From assembly GCA_025331565.1 (NCBI GenBank), contig JAFREQ010000014.1, positions 4,606,501-4,670,500 on the forward strand: 64,000 nucleotides of DNA, given 5' to 3'. Every line of letters begins with the position of its first letter. Within the stretch, counting starts at the first letter, position 1. The notes under the pieces are model-generated. The model was not told the DNA's origin and made no database searches. It worked only from the letters and a program-made list of their open reading frames with translations. Positions 12,834-24,600 of the stretch are shown here, one piece after another. The position numbers and the translations under genes were made by a program. Source of the DNA: Holacanthus passer (lineage: Eukaryota > Chordata > Actinopteri > Pomacanthidae).

Positions 12834-15800
12834 ACCCCCACCAGAAACACATCGTCCCCACATCGTCCCCACATCGTCCCCACCTCTACCCACCGCCCCA
12901 TGCATTTCACATCATTCCCCCAGGTCCCACATATCAGTGTATATTCCAAAAGAGCACCCTAACTGTACATCTGCTCCCTCCACCTCCCTCCTCTCCCGCC
13001 GCCACCTTTCAAAAGATCCATAGATACCATTCGACATGATGGGAAATATAGTTTAAAAAAAGCATCATGTTATATGAATTCATGTCATTGAAAAAAGAAG
13101 ACAAGTTGCAGGATGGACAGATACTCCGTTGATTTCCTTTAGATCTATTTTTGTATTGGGGTTGTGGTTCCATAAATAAGAATACAGAGTAGACTTTGAA
13201 GAACAGTAAGAGTGTGCTATATGGGAATCTGGTGATAGAGGGGATAAAACATACATTCACTCATATTGTACTTCTCACCCCTTCCCTTTAGTGACACAGT
13301 TTGCTTAGAATAGTGCTTAATAATAAAATGCTTTATACTGCCATATGATAGAGAAATAACACAAGCAGGTCCATTCCTTAGGTGTATGTATTGTGCACCA
13401 TGTTCCACACCTGCCAGTTATCATACTAGATGATTCTGTTAGTTTGAAGTACATTCCTAGAGTTGGGTAGCAAGTAGGGATAGGCACATCTCCAGTTACC
13501 CACAAACACACTGCCTTTTTGATTAGTTAACCTTCCGCCCATCGTCTCAGGAAAACTGAGAGGAAACTGAAACTCCATGCCTTTTTTTCTAAACGGGTTG
13601 TTATTATTCAGATACTCCACTCGATGAGAAAGAAAAGTCGTATTCAAAAGCTTGACCGCTTGGTTTTTTTTTTTGTCGGTGACGTAAGGCTCACGACTTG
13701 TGTTAGTTTATCCATGAAATGGTATGTCAGGGAACAGGGAGTGACGGATTTTCAGTAAGGGGGGGAAAAAAAAGGATATTTGTGTATTTTTTTTGACTGT
13801 GCAAAAAGGCTGTCATCTGAACAACAAAAAGAAAGCGAGGAAATATCTGAGCAGGTACAACAGAGACTGATTCCAACCACCAATGACATGATATTTACAA
13901 GGTGTCGATTACTGCCTGCAGTCTACCACCTCCCCTCCCAACGCCTCTGATTCTGTATCTCACTTGTTCAGTGCTACTGCCATTAGTCATGGACTTGACA
14001 CAAGGGTTTTACTTCAAAGGAATCCCTATAACCGTCTTACAGTCATAAAGGAGACAAGCCTTCAAAGTAACAAAATAAGCAATTTTCAACTTACCAGGGA
14101 CGCCTTCCAGTTAGCGGTGTTGTTCTCTTCATTTCTTTCTTTCTGCTTATTTTTTTTCTTATCTTTATTCCCTTTTATTTATCCAGTTGTATTTTATTTA
14201 ACTTCAAAAACGCTTTTTATTCCTCAAGCACTTTAAATTCAGATGTTACGTTCAAGTACCCGCCGAAACCAGAGCTTTAATTATGTTACGTTAGGAATAA
14301 CTGCTGGCTTTAAAAAAAAGAGAGCAAGGGAGAGCATTGTGTCAGCAGTTTTTTTAATCTATTTTTTTTTTACTGTTGCTTTGTTTCCACTCAGCTTTTT
14401 GTGTGTTTTGATTGTTTGAATATTACGTTTCTCACTCGATTGCAAGGATACGGTCTGGAAGAAGGCACTGATCCGTGTGTATTTTATACACAGCTTACCA
14501 AACTGTTGAATTTAATTGCACTACTGGGTATTATTCTGTTCTGTGGTAATTTGACACTGTTGTTTGATCTGTGGTTATTTTTTTTTTTTTTTATTGATAA
14601 AATGTTGTGAGATTGAACTTTTCTGTGGCACATGTGGCATGCCAGACAGGTCTCCTCAGACAAATGGACATATAAAGAGACACGTTTCAGTCTAATGCTG
14701 CTCCCTGGCTCCTTCACAGAATTAAATTGGTTCAGTATTTGTAAATTGATATTCTGTTGAAGAGAAATTTTGAGGATGAACTTTGTCTTATGACAAAATC
14801 CAACCTTGTTTGACCAAAACTCATCAGCCCTGAAGAAACTGGTCAAAGCTTAATTGTTAATTAAAATGATATGCATCAGGTGCTTTGGCCACAGTATACC
14901 TGCTTGCAGGTGTAGTAATTAACTAAAGTCAGTGCTGTCTGTGAGCACCAACAGCAAAAAGTACCCATTGACTGTATGCAAAGTCAATGTAAATCAAATG
15001 TAGACAGTACCGCAACTTTTTTTGTTTGTTGTTTTTTGGAATTTAATGAATGTTGGCTCTTGTATCTTTCTCTGTTGGAAATTGTACCTCCTTATTTTTT
15101 ATAACCGACATAGACCATGTTCAGATTTCTGTTTCTCATCTCACATAATCTTTTTCTTCCGTTGATGAAGCAGCACTAAAGAAAAGGCAACATGGAAGCA
15201 ATCAAGCAACCCATTGGTGTGTAGTTTTGCCTATATACATAGTTCATACACGTTGATACTGCATGTTTATACAAAATACTGTACATAAGAGCATGTTTTA
15301 GAGACAAAGCAAAAATATCTCGTGTACGTAAATGGGTGTCATTTGTCATTTTAATAACACGACGAAGGGAAAAAAAAGATGCACTGTATATTTTCTAAAT
15401 GAAACAAATGTGTATTTATTTTCCATGAGGGTCATTGGAGAGAATGTCATACAAATATTAGAGTACTATTACTAATAAGAACCTTTCCACGCCTGAACTT
15501 CTTAAGCAAGTGTGTTGTCCAGTACTGTGTGTGAGTTCATGTAGGATGAAAATGTAGCCGCATGCTTGCTATCTAATTCCTTGTGATCCAAATTTTTATT
15601 TGAAGCCATTTCATCTGCCATACGTTTCCGTTTCAGCACTTATCTGAAGGCCAATGTTTGACTTGTTTCTGAATTTTATTGCTACTGCCTTTTTAAAAAA
15701 CAAGATATGTTTTAAATTTTTAATGTTTGGGACGAGGGGAGGGGGTCTCCAAGTCTATAAGATGACTGTTTTCTAGATCAGATTTGAAACAGATTTGGCA

Positions 15801-18800
15801 CGGTGTTATTCTGAAATAATTCATTAGAAGAAGACTGAATAATTGTGATCTGTAGGTGGATTGTAGGAGTCGTTATTTGTGCCAGTACTGACCCAGAACG
15901 AAGTCTGTTGGATCATATCTTTGTATGAAATTCATTTCCAGGGGCCAAAAGATGAATAATCCCATTCCACTGAACACAAATGACTTGGAATCCCTTCTTC
16001 TCTCTTTCTTTATTTGGAAGTTTTTATTTTTCACTTCTACTTAAATGACCTGAAACCCTTCACGGCTGTGTCTCTTTTACTGTGTTTATTATACAATACG
16101 TGTACGTGTATACAAGATAAATGAATAAGATAAAACTAAAGCCATAAAACTCAAGCACTAACTCTTTAGAGCTCAGCTGAGTAGCTAGAGTTTATTTATG
16201 AAGAAAAAAAAAATCAGATATGTCTTCATTTTCCTCGGCCAGTGTTTCTCTTTTACATTCCGTTCAGAGGTCTTTGTTCATCAAGAGGGCAAAATCCATT
16301 TTACTGTATATGTGAGCATTGAGAACAGTTGTGAGTTTAGTAGAGTGAGTGTGTCTTTTTCTACTTTCAGAGCTGTTGATGTCCTTGTTTCATAGAGGTA
16401 GCTGATTTTACAGTATTGTGATTAGTAATGTATATGCCTTGTTTTGATAGTATAAATAATAGGTATAATATCACAATAGGTTCTCAATAATACTGCTAAA
16501 ATTATATACATATATATATATACAAGAGTGTGTTCTATTCTTGGGCTGAGTGCAATTTATGAACCAAACTGGGTCACTCTTCAAGTTTCTCTTCTTCCAG
16601 TTTAGCAGCAGAATGTACCAGTGACTACATGTACAATCAATAACACACTGCTGGTGACGGTTTTTGTTGGTTCGTTCAGCATAATGCTCAAGCAACAAAA
16701 CAATGTAATGTCAGAGATCCTACAATATTAAAAGCAAAAAGAGAGAAACGTAATGCAGTGGCACCCAAGTTTTAGGCCTGAATCCCTCCCATAGGACTAT
16801 GCATAGAGTTATGATTTTCACAAATACATGGCGACAAAGTATATGAAATATAGAAATAGGTTATTGTGTCATGCACATGATATGAAGTTAAAGATGTAGG
16901 TCCAAGTTTTGGCAAGTATGCTTATTTGCTTTGAAATGAGAAGATCGATACCGCTTTCATATCTGTGCACTGCCTATGAAGCTGGGTGATGGTTAGTGTG
17001 ACTTAGTGTGAAGATGGAAACAGGTGGAGACTTCCAGCACCTATAAAGCTCGAACCAGTCTCAGCTGGTTGTCTGTCAACTTCAGGGTGACAAAAAGGCT
17101 CCAGGACAAGAAACAGTCCCACGTTTGTCAAACAGCAGCTTTTAGCTTGCGTGTGGATTAAACAAATGAGATTAGTGTTTGTGAGCTTTAGAGGTACTGG
17201 TTAATAATCGTCTCCTGACTCCAGGTTCACACTTAAAGGACAGATAAGAGTGGTATCGAGCTCGTCATCTAACTCTTGGCAAGAAGGCAAATATGCGTAG
17301 TTGCCCAAATGTTGAATTATTCCTTTAAGTTTACTTCAGCCGCTGAATTTTCTCTGAAGCAAACCTTAAACTGCCATCTATCTACCCAACAATGTGCTGC
17401 GTGTGACGCCGCACATTATCTAATGCAATATTCTATTTACTCACTGTCCCATTAATGCTACTGACTGTGACCAAATGATGCACTGAGAAGAATTCAAACA
17501 CAAGATTTCAGTGCGTTTCAGAAATACTGCCACTACCTGATTACAGTTGCCTGCGCTCGTCAACGCTGTTTGAGTCGACAAAGCCAAAATAACAGTTCAC
17601 GCAGAGGCAAACAGAACACATCAGACGACGGGGCAAATGTGATTACAGGTACATTTATAGCACATTTTAGAGATTCATTTATTCATTTACCTTTTACAGC
17701 TTGGGTCACCACAGTCACACGGCCACCTAAGTTCTATGGGGGACAGAAACTGGGAGCTGTGTGTGCTTGTGTATGTGGGATATATAGATGAAGTGTAGGC
17801 CCTTTAGCACACGTGGTGCAAAAACACAGCACTAGAATATACAGTATAACTACAATATACAGTACAGGTCTGCATGCACGGGACACATTACTCATTCTTA
17901 AATGTACATCTTTGTGTGTATGACCGTAATACTCAAACAATCTATTTTAAATATAAAGGGGTCATTCTGTTCTGTTGATAGCTGAGTAGATGTACGATAC
18001 CTTATGCACAACTGCATCTGAAACAATGTGCCGTTTCGGCTGTGCAGAGACAGTTTTAGAGCAGCGTTCACACAACCAGTGGAAGGCTTTTTTTTTTTTT
18101 TTTTTGTGAACAAACGTTGGGATTTAAAAAGGGAAACCATCCAAAGTTCAATAGATCATTTATCACCTTGTCAAAATGTGTTGAGAAGCCTCTCAGCGGG
18201 TAAAGGCACCACTTTGAAACATGTTGTCTTGTCTCCTCTATTACTCGCTGTAGTTCTTCTTTGTATTCTTGTGCATATGTGTAATCACTCCTTCTGTCGT
18301 TTTTTTTTTTTTTTTCGTGATGTGTACTTCTAATGTAGAATGTAGGACTGTGTTTGAATCAATGCCAGAATCACATTTGCTTTTTTTTTTGTTTGTGTCT
18401 TTGTCCTGTTAATGTGTAACCAGCTGTCAGTATCATTAAGCTGAACAGGAAGCGGGCTCGTTGATTTCTCCTCTGAACCTGCTTTTGCTGAGCGTAAAGA
18501 ATGCCGGCCTTCATGTTTACAACATGGACATACTGTATACTGCCAAACATGCAGGACCGTACCAAACTCCCCTCTTGAGCGCTTAGTCCTCCACCTGTCA
18601 TCCCTGATGCAACTGTACTCTCAAGACTCATTTCTTTTTCCTTTTACACCTCTTTCTCTTCTTCATCATCTTTTAAAGCGTCGGAGGACAGTCAGGTTGC
18701 GTCCTCTAGCTGTGTTTCTTCGTGTCTAGTGTCGTGGTGCGCGTGTTCATGTCAGTACTTGTGCCTACTGTGGATCGCATGCTTTAGCCCTTGACTGGAC

Positions 18801-18960
18801 ACAAACGTTGCTCACAAACTCCTCTTGACCCTTATGTGGACAAACGTTGGGGATCCTTATAAAGTTATCAAGGGAACCAAATAACTTATTACAAAATTTA
18901 TCATATGTGTTACCAGTTCTGTAAAAAAACAAATAGGAAATAAAGGCCTTTTAATTACCA
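12834..18960 (+). other. syt2: Probable long 3' untranslated region of syt2
   Basis: After the syt2 stop the sequence is AT-rich and has no supported coding exon for over 6 kb. AATAAA-type signals occur near 13322 and again at 18939-18944, just before a drop into sequence that looks unrelated. A multi-kilobase 3' UTR is known for mammalian SYT2, so the whole stretch may be transcribed, with early poly(A) signals giving short forms. It contains a family A repeat at about 16870-17340, a (TA)n run near 16504-16521 and several T homopolymers. The exact end is inferred. Confidence 0.5.
16870..17340. repeat. Interspersed repeat family A copy in syt2 3' region
   Basis: The copy contains GCAAGTATGCTTATTTGC, GAGAAGATCGATACCGC, TCCAGCACCTATAAAGCTC and AAGAGTGGTATCGAGCTCGTC, and ends near CCCAAATGTTGAATTATTCC. 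It is diverged and lacks any open frame. If the syt2 3' UTR extends past it, the repeat is part of that transcript. Confidence 0.55.
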
Positions 18961-19085
18961 TGACTTGTTTGTGTTCATTACTCAGTGTGTTCAGCTCAGC
19001 CGGATCCTAATAATCTCCCTGCCTCTGATGCATAATTTATTAACATCACGCAGAGAAACATTTTCATTGCTTTACAGTTTATTAA
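18936..19085. terminator. Convergent poly(A) signals of syt2 (+) and ppp1r12b (-)
   Basis: AATAAA lies on the plus strand at 18939-18944. On the minus strand AATAAA (seen as TTTATT) lies at 19036-19041 and 19078-19083. They would end the two tail-to-tail transcripts within about 150 bases of each other. Other minus-strand AATAAA sites closer to the ppp1r12b stop (for example about 21443-21448) could be used instead. Confidence 0.4.
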
Positions 19086-21572
19086 GCAAAGTGAGTAAAC
19101 CGATGTGTGTATATTAAGCTATCATAAACACATTTCAAACCTTTCGGTACAATATACTGCATAGTTCAGAGTAGTTCAAAACATCTACACCATGTGTAGA
19201 AATATGCTGACTTATACTGTATCTTATTTGCACTTTTGAGTAAATCAATTTACTGGATGTGACCAAAGAAAAGTGTTACAACACGCCGCCCTGGTTGGAC
19301 TCCAAAACCATCACATTGTTAAAAGAATACATCAAACACCGGGGACTTTGATCACCCGCAGAGTGAAGAGAAGACAGATACCAAAATCATTCATGTCTGC
19401 GGGACACCATTTATCACCTGTCAAACTGAAGGGATTTTAATGCAAATGTGAAGCCAAGTCTGGCAGTTTCATACATTAAATATGATAAATAACACTATTT
19501 TGAACAAGGGATGACTTTATCTGCTCTTTATGGAATACAGTGAAGGTGAAGGCATTACAAGACAGAAGCCTCTTTCATGGTTTTATTTCTCATATTAAGT
19601 AGACTAATTAGATAACATTTCTAATTTCAAATGTGTGGGCGTCAAATATTGAGGATAATTTTCAGTGTAATGCACCATAATGCAGTAGCACCAGTAAATA
19701 TGGACTCCAAAACGAGCACAACAAAAGGGCTGTAATATTGGATTGCATTAGGTGTGATCCTCATAAACTGGCAACTCAGAGCACTCAAGTAATAATAAAT
19801 TCAAGTTAATTTATTGTGACAATATTATATGTGCAGCACAATTAAGTCAAAGTGTTTGTAATCCACTCCACATATGATGAAAAGTATTCCTCCAAACTTT
19901 GGATTGTGTTTGATGTTTCAGATCAATATTGTGGAGACTAAAATGTCGGCTGTGATTTTACAACACATTTACTGGTGGATGATTTTGGCATTTGCATTTT
20001 CATCACCGAACAGAAAGACGGCCAAAAACAATCGGTGTATTCCTTTAAAAGAAATCTGAGTAGTCAAAGTATAAAGATTAAAACTAAGAAATGCATAAAT
20101 AAATAAATATACCTCTATTACAAAACATAACATAGGACACTTTCTTTCACACACACTCGGACTGTCTCCTCTGCGGGGCCGTTCTGCTGTTTTGAAGCTG
20201 AGCCACTGGATTAAAAAAAAAAAAAATCCTCTATGAAGGACAAGAAAAAACAGAAAGGAAGAGTCACACAAAAGAACTGATGAACACAATCTGGCAAACA
20301 CTAAATTGTGTTATGTGCTGCTAGTGATCAAAGATCCGCACTGTCGACTCGGTACAAAGTGCATATACCCAGTACTCTGCCTTGCAGGGCGAACATACAG
20401 TCGTCATTAAATAAGTACAGTGGGGACATTATCATATCTTAGGTAAGCAAAAAATCTTTTTCGTTATTTTCGAAATGATAGAGATTTGACTGAAATACCA
20501 CAAAACATGTAACAACCAGTTGGAAATGGTTTACAGATTTTCTGTGTAATGCAGTGTATGTGAATGTATCTCAGGGCCCTTATACTTGGACCATAGAAAA
20601 CTGTCAAGCAACATCAGTGTTGTTTCTACGATGTCACTGATATGTTTCTAAAGGGTTTTTTTTCTAAAGGGGTCCTTTCTGGGTCAAGTGTTCACAGAAG
20701 TATGGAGCCATAAAATTCAAATTTAAGAGGTGCTGAGGGGGGAGAGGAGGCACAGCTGAGAGATAAACCTGAGGAAGTTGTCAAGGCAAATATAATCCAA
20801 ATCATGCATCTTTTTAAGCCTTTATATTAATATCAGAGAGTACAAATTTTAAATTATTATATAAAAATGTATGAGACAAGCTGGAGATTTTCTCCTTCAT
20901 TTCAATACACTCTCAGTCTGGAGCAAACAGCCAGTTGCCATTAGAAAAGCTCCATCTTACAGCTGTGCTGGCTTCAGTGGTTGTTGCTCCCTAGACGCAA
21001 TGTTTCATATTAAAATCTAGTTTTGCTTCTTGATCCACAGCGCCGAGCTCCTCGTTTTAGCTGTGTGGTCACCTACACTGATTAAAACTATAAAGATTAT
21101 TTAAGTGTATTTGCCAGCTTGATATGGGGGGAAATGACACAATGTAATTAAGACAACATTAAAATACTTTTCTGCAGTGCACAATGTAGCAACAAACGTA
21201 TGTCTCAACGTGATGTGTGGGTATTATATCAAAAAACTTCATGCAAACCCCTGGATTTGTCTGAACTGGGTGTTAAAATGTTATTCAAACAGTACAACTG
21301 GTCCCTATTTGGTTACTGTGAAATACTGTGTTTTACAAAATAACTAATCAAGTAGAAACAATTGTTGTAACTGCATCGTCGCACAGAGTGAAATTTGACT
21401 TCTTAAAACTTCTCTTTGGATCTTCACAAGTCCCAACAGGAATTTATTTCTGCGAAACAGCCCATCAGCATAACTCATAGAGGAGCCACAACTTGGGACG
21501 TCATGGATAATTAATCTGCCATATCAGGGTTGGAGCGTCCACAGGCACAGAACAAGAGCTTCAGACATCTTT
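19085..21572 (-). other. ppp1r12b: Probable 3' untranslated region of ppp1r12b
   Basis: AT-rich sequence left of the minus-strand stop at 21573, with no supported coding exon on either strand. Minus-strand poly(A) signals occur at about 21443-21448 and at the far-left positions near 19040-19080. The true end depends on which is used. It contains T and A homopolymers and no recognised RNA gene. Confidence 0.4.
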
Positions 21573-21659
21573 TCATTTGGACAGTTTGCTGATGACTCGA
21601 ATGAGAGCCCCGTTCTCATCCTTTAGCCTCTGGTTGTCTGACTTGAGCTCTGTTAAGAT
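21573..21659 (-). CDS. ppp1r12b: ppp1r12b terminal exon a: leucine-zipper end (LZ+)
   Basis: After a CTGTCCCAG acceptor this exon reads in phase 0, encoding ILTELKSDNQRLKDENGALI followed by RVISKLSK and TGA. NQRLKDENGALIRVISKLSK is the characteristic leucine-zipper end of MYPT proteins, needed in that family for activation by cGMP-dependent kinase. It gives 28 residues after the shared coiled coil. It competes with the exon at 23500-23634, which also starts in phase 0. Confidence 0.9.
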   Translation of the reverse strand: MLTELKSDNQRLKDENGALIRVISKLSK

Positions 21660-24600
21660 CTGGGACAGCAGGAGGGGGAAAAAAAGAATATTAGAATTAA
21701 ATGTATTGAAATGATATCATGATCACAATTAAACACTCTTAAATATATGTTAAATGGTTTGAGGATGCTGTGGGGTTTTTGATTTAAAGCTGCAGGTGGT
21801 ACAATGACACAATTTACCAGGACTGTCCACTATGATGATAAAATATCTTCCATCACCATGAACAACAAGCAGACTAAAAGTTGATTTTCAGTAAAGTCTG
21901 AGGCTAAGTTATGAGGACATGCTTTATAGTACTTGATCATGCACGTGAGGAGTGACTTTGACAATATGTTCTGCATGTGAAAAGGGAAAGAGAATGTAGT
22001 GAAAGTCAAAGAGAGAGAAACTGAGAGAGGGTCAATTTCCCAAATCTAGGTCATGTCTCTCATGAGAAGCAATGACTAAAAATAACCACCCTCTTTGCCA
22101 AAGTATTTCCCCTCTACTTGAGACAAACAATAACCCTCTGCTCTGGCTGTGGCATATTACTGAAAACTGGTGAATGAGCAAAGCACTTGGCATCAGTATG
22201 TTCATAACCTGTGGCGAATCACCTGTTTCAAGTCCTGTTTCTATTTTGTTTACTCTGTTACGCTCCACAGAAAAATGAATAATAATCTTACATTCCAGTG
22301 AACAAATCCCTTTATTTATTTAATTAATAAAAAAAATAGTTTACCATTTTGGGAAATATGCTTACTCACTTTCTCGCAGAGATTTGGATAAGAAGACTGA
22401 TGCAACTCTAATATCTAAACATGAAGCTACAACCAGCAGCTGGTTATCTTAGCTTAGCACAAGGACTGGAAACAGGGGGAGATAGCGAGCATGGCTATGT
22501 ACATGGGTAATGAAATCTGTCTACCAGCACCTGTGAAGTTCACAAATGAACACAGTATATTCTTTGTGTCATTCATGCAAAAACCAAAGTGTTTTGAGGG
22601 ATTTTGAGGGACACCTCCTGGAGTCTTGTGAGGTTGCTAAAAGAGAATACAACATGTTAATCAGTGAGCTACAGAGGTGCTGGTGGGCAGATTTTTTTTT
22701 ATCTTTGGACAGAGCCAGATTAGCTGTTTCTGTCTTTTTCCAGTTCCTTTCTGCTAATCTTACTGTTTCCTTCTTCATATTTAAAGTGCAGATATGAATC
22801 GATCTCCTCATCTCACTCTCTGCAAAGAGGCAAATAATTCAATAATGTCTAACTATATCTTCAAAGTAACATATTCATCTGTTTTTGTCTCTGCCGGGGT
22901 TCATGAACCACGAAACAAAATCTGTCACACATCAGGACTGATTCATTCTGAAGGCTAATGATCTCAGAGGTTTCATTTCATTTGGAAGACTGTCTCTTTC
23001 CTTGGCAAACAAATTTGCATTGATTACACAGCACATTACACAGAACCCTTGTATATATGAGGCTGTTCCACGATCAATGATTTCTACAAACACGTTTATT
23101 CTTTATGCTGCAGACTGCTACTTAAAGTCTTTAATTAAAATGACAGCCAAAGAAAAAACAACAGATCCTAATGCAGTGTTCATGTCATGTGATGCCCCAT
23201 GCAACATGAATGTAGCTAAAAATACACTTCAAAGGAGGCTGATGAGAAATGTTTTCAGGGGAGGGGTCAGCACGATTGCCCTCTGATGGCCATAAAGGAG
23301 ACTGGGTTAAAAGAGTGCAGAGGGAGATGCATTGCGGTGTCGGGGGAGTGAGCATCGGGGGGGTGCAGGACCTGCCTGAGAGGAACACAGCAGAGGACGA
23401 GGGGGCTGCAGAGGCACCAGGAGGAGAGAGGAGTGCAGAAGTTATGTGGCTGAGAAGGGGGGAGGAGGGGGAGAGAGGAAGACAGATGATGTCAGAGGAT
23501 CAGAGGTCCTCTGTCTCCGGCATGGAGGCCGTCTCAGAGAGGCGGGCGAGGACACGCAGCATGGCTCTATTCTCAGCCAGGAGACACTCGTTCACCCTCC
23601 GCAAGCTCTGGACCTGAGCCAGAGCAGGGAAAGCCTGCACAGAGGAGGAGAGAGATACAGAGAGGGGCAGACAGAGAAAGCATGCAGGGAGGCAGGCCGT
23701 GTGCAAAGAGAAAGACTCATACAGAGACTGTATACACTCATACAGACATGCACCCACACACCCACACAGACAGGGGGGAAAACAACAACAGATCTGAGGG
23801 ACTCATGGGCAAAACTTATATAAACGAATATTTACACAACAGGGAGATTTTTGAGAGGAGATAGCAAAAGCTGCAAGAAGCAAAGGAAATTGTGAAACCA
23901 GGTCTCCTTCACTATGTGCTCATCAAACTGTACGGTGAGTGGTGAGGTGCTGAAGTGTTATTATATGCATAGCTTTGCAAAGGAGAGGGAATTAAAATTC
24001 ATGAAAATTCACATAAGCCAAAACTCTACTATTTCACACTTTGCACAAGAGCTTAGGCGATTCTGAGTCGAAGGAAAAGAAATGATTCATTTCCCCTTCT
24101 TCTTGGCCTGGCTTTTTGAGGTAAACCTCAATGTGGTTTGACAGAAACGTCTGTGGTTTGACGCGATTCCTGAGGGTAAACCACAGAACACACACACACA
24201 CACACGCATGCACGCACACACACACAGGGGACTTGTAGTGTTTGAGGCTATCCAAACACAAGTTTGTAGACGTGAATAAGGCCAAGGCTGAGGTTTGAGG
24301 AGGGCATCCAGCTGCTTCTTACAATACCATAACACATTTATTAAAGCTATTTGAAGCAAGCCTGTGTTTGGGACTTAACTGTTCATGCATATAATGTTCT
24401 CTTGGTATTAGAATAAAACAGTTCAGTTTCTGGAGAGGTGCCCTTGGCAAGAGGGAAGAGACGGACAGAGTGAGGCGAGAATGCATAATGACTAGTGTCC
24501 TTTATTACATTCTCTTCATATTGAGCTCTTTGATATTAAATTAGATCTGACCACACTCTCAAGTCCTGCAGATAATTCGACACAGTTGCTATTAATTAAG

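Noticed and set aside
23249..23823. Arg/Glu/Gly-rich plus-strand frames
   Set aside because: They are the antisense of the ppp1r12b terminal exon 23500-23634 and its purine-rich flank.
24186..24230. CA-rich tract as a CRISPR-like or regulatory array
   Set aside because: It is an ordinary dinucleotide microsatellite in a vertebrate genome; no spaced repeats are present.
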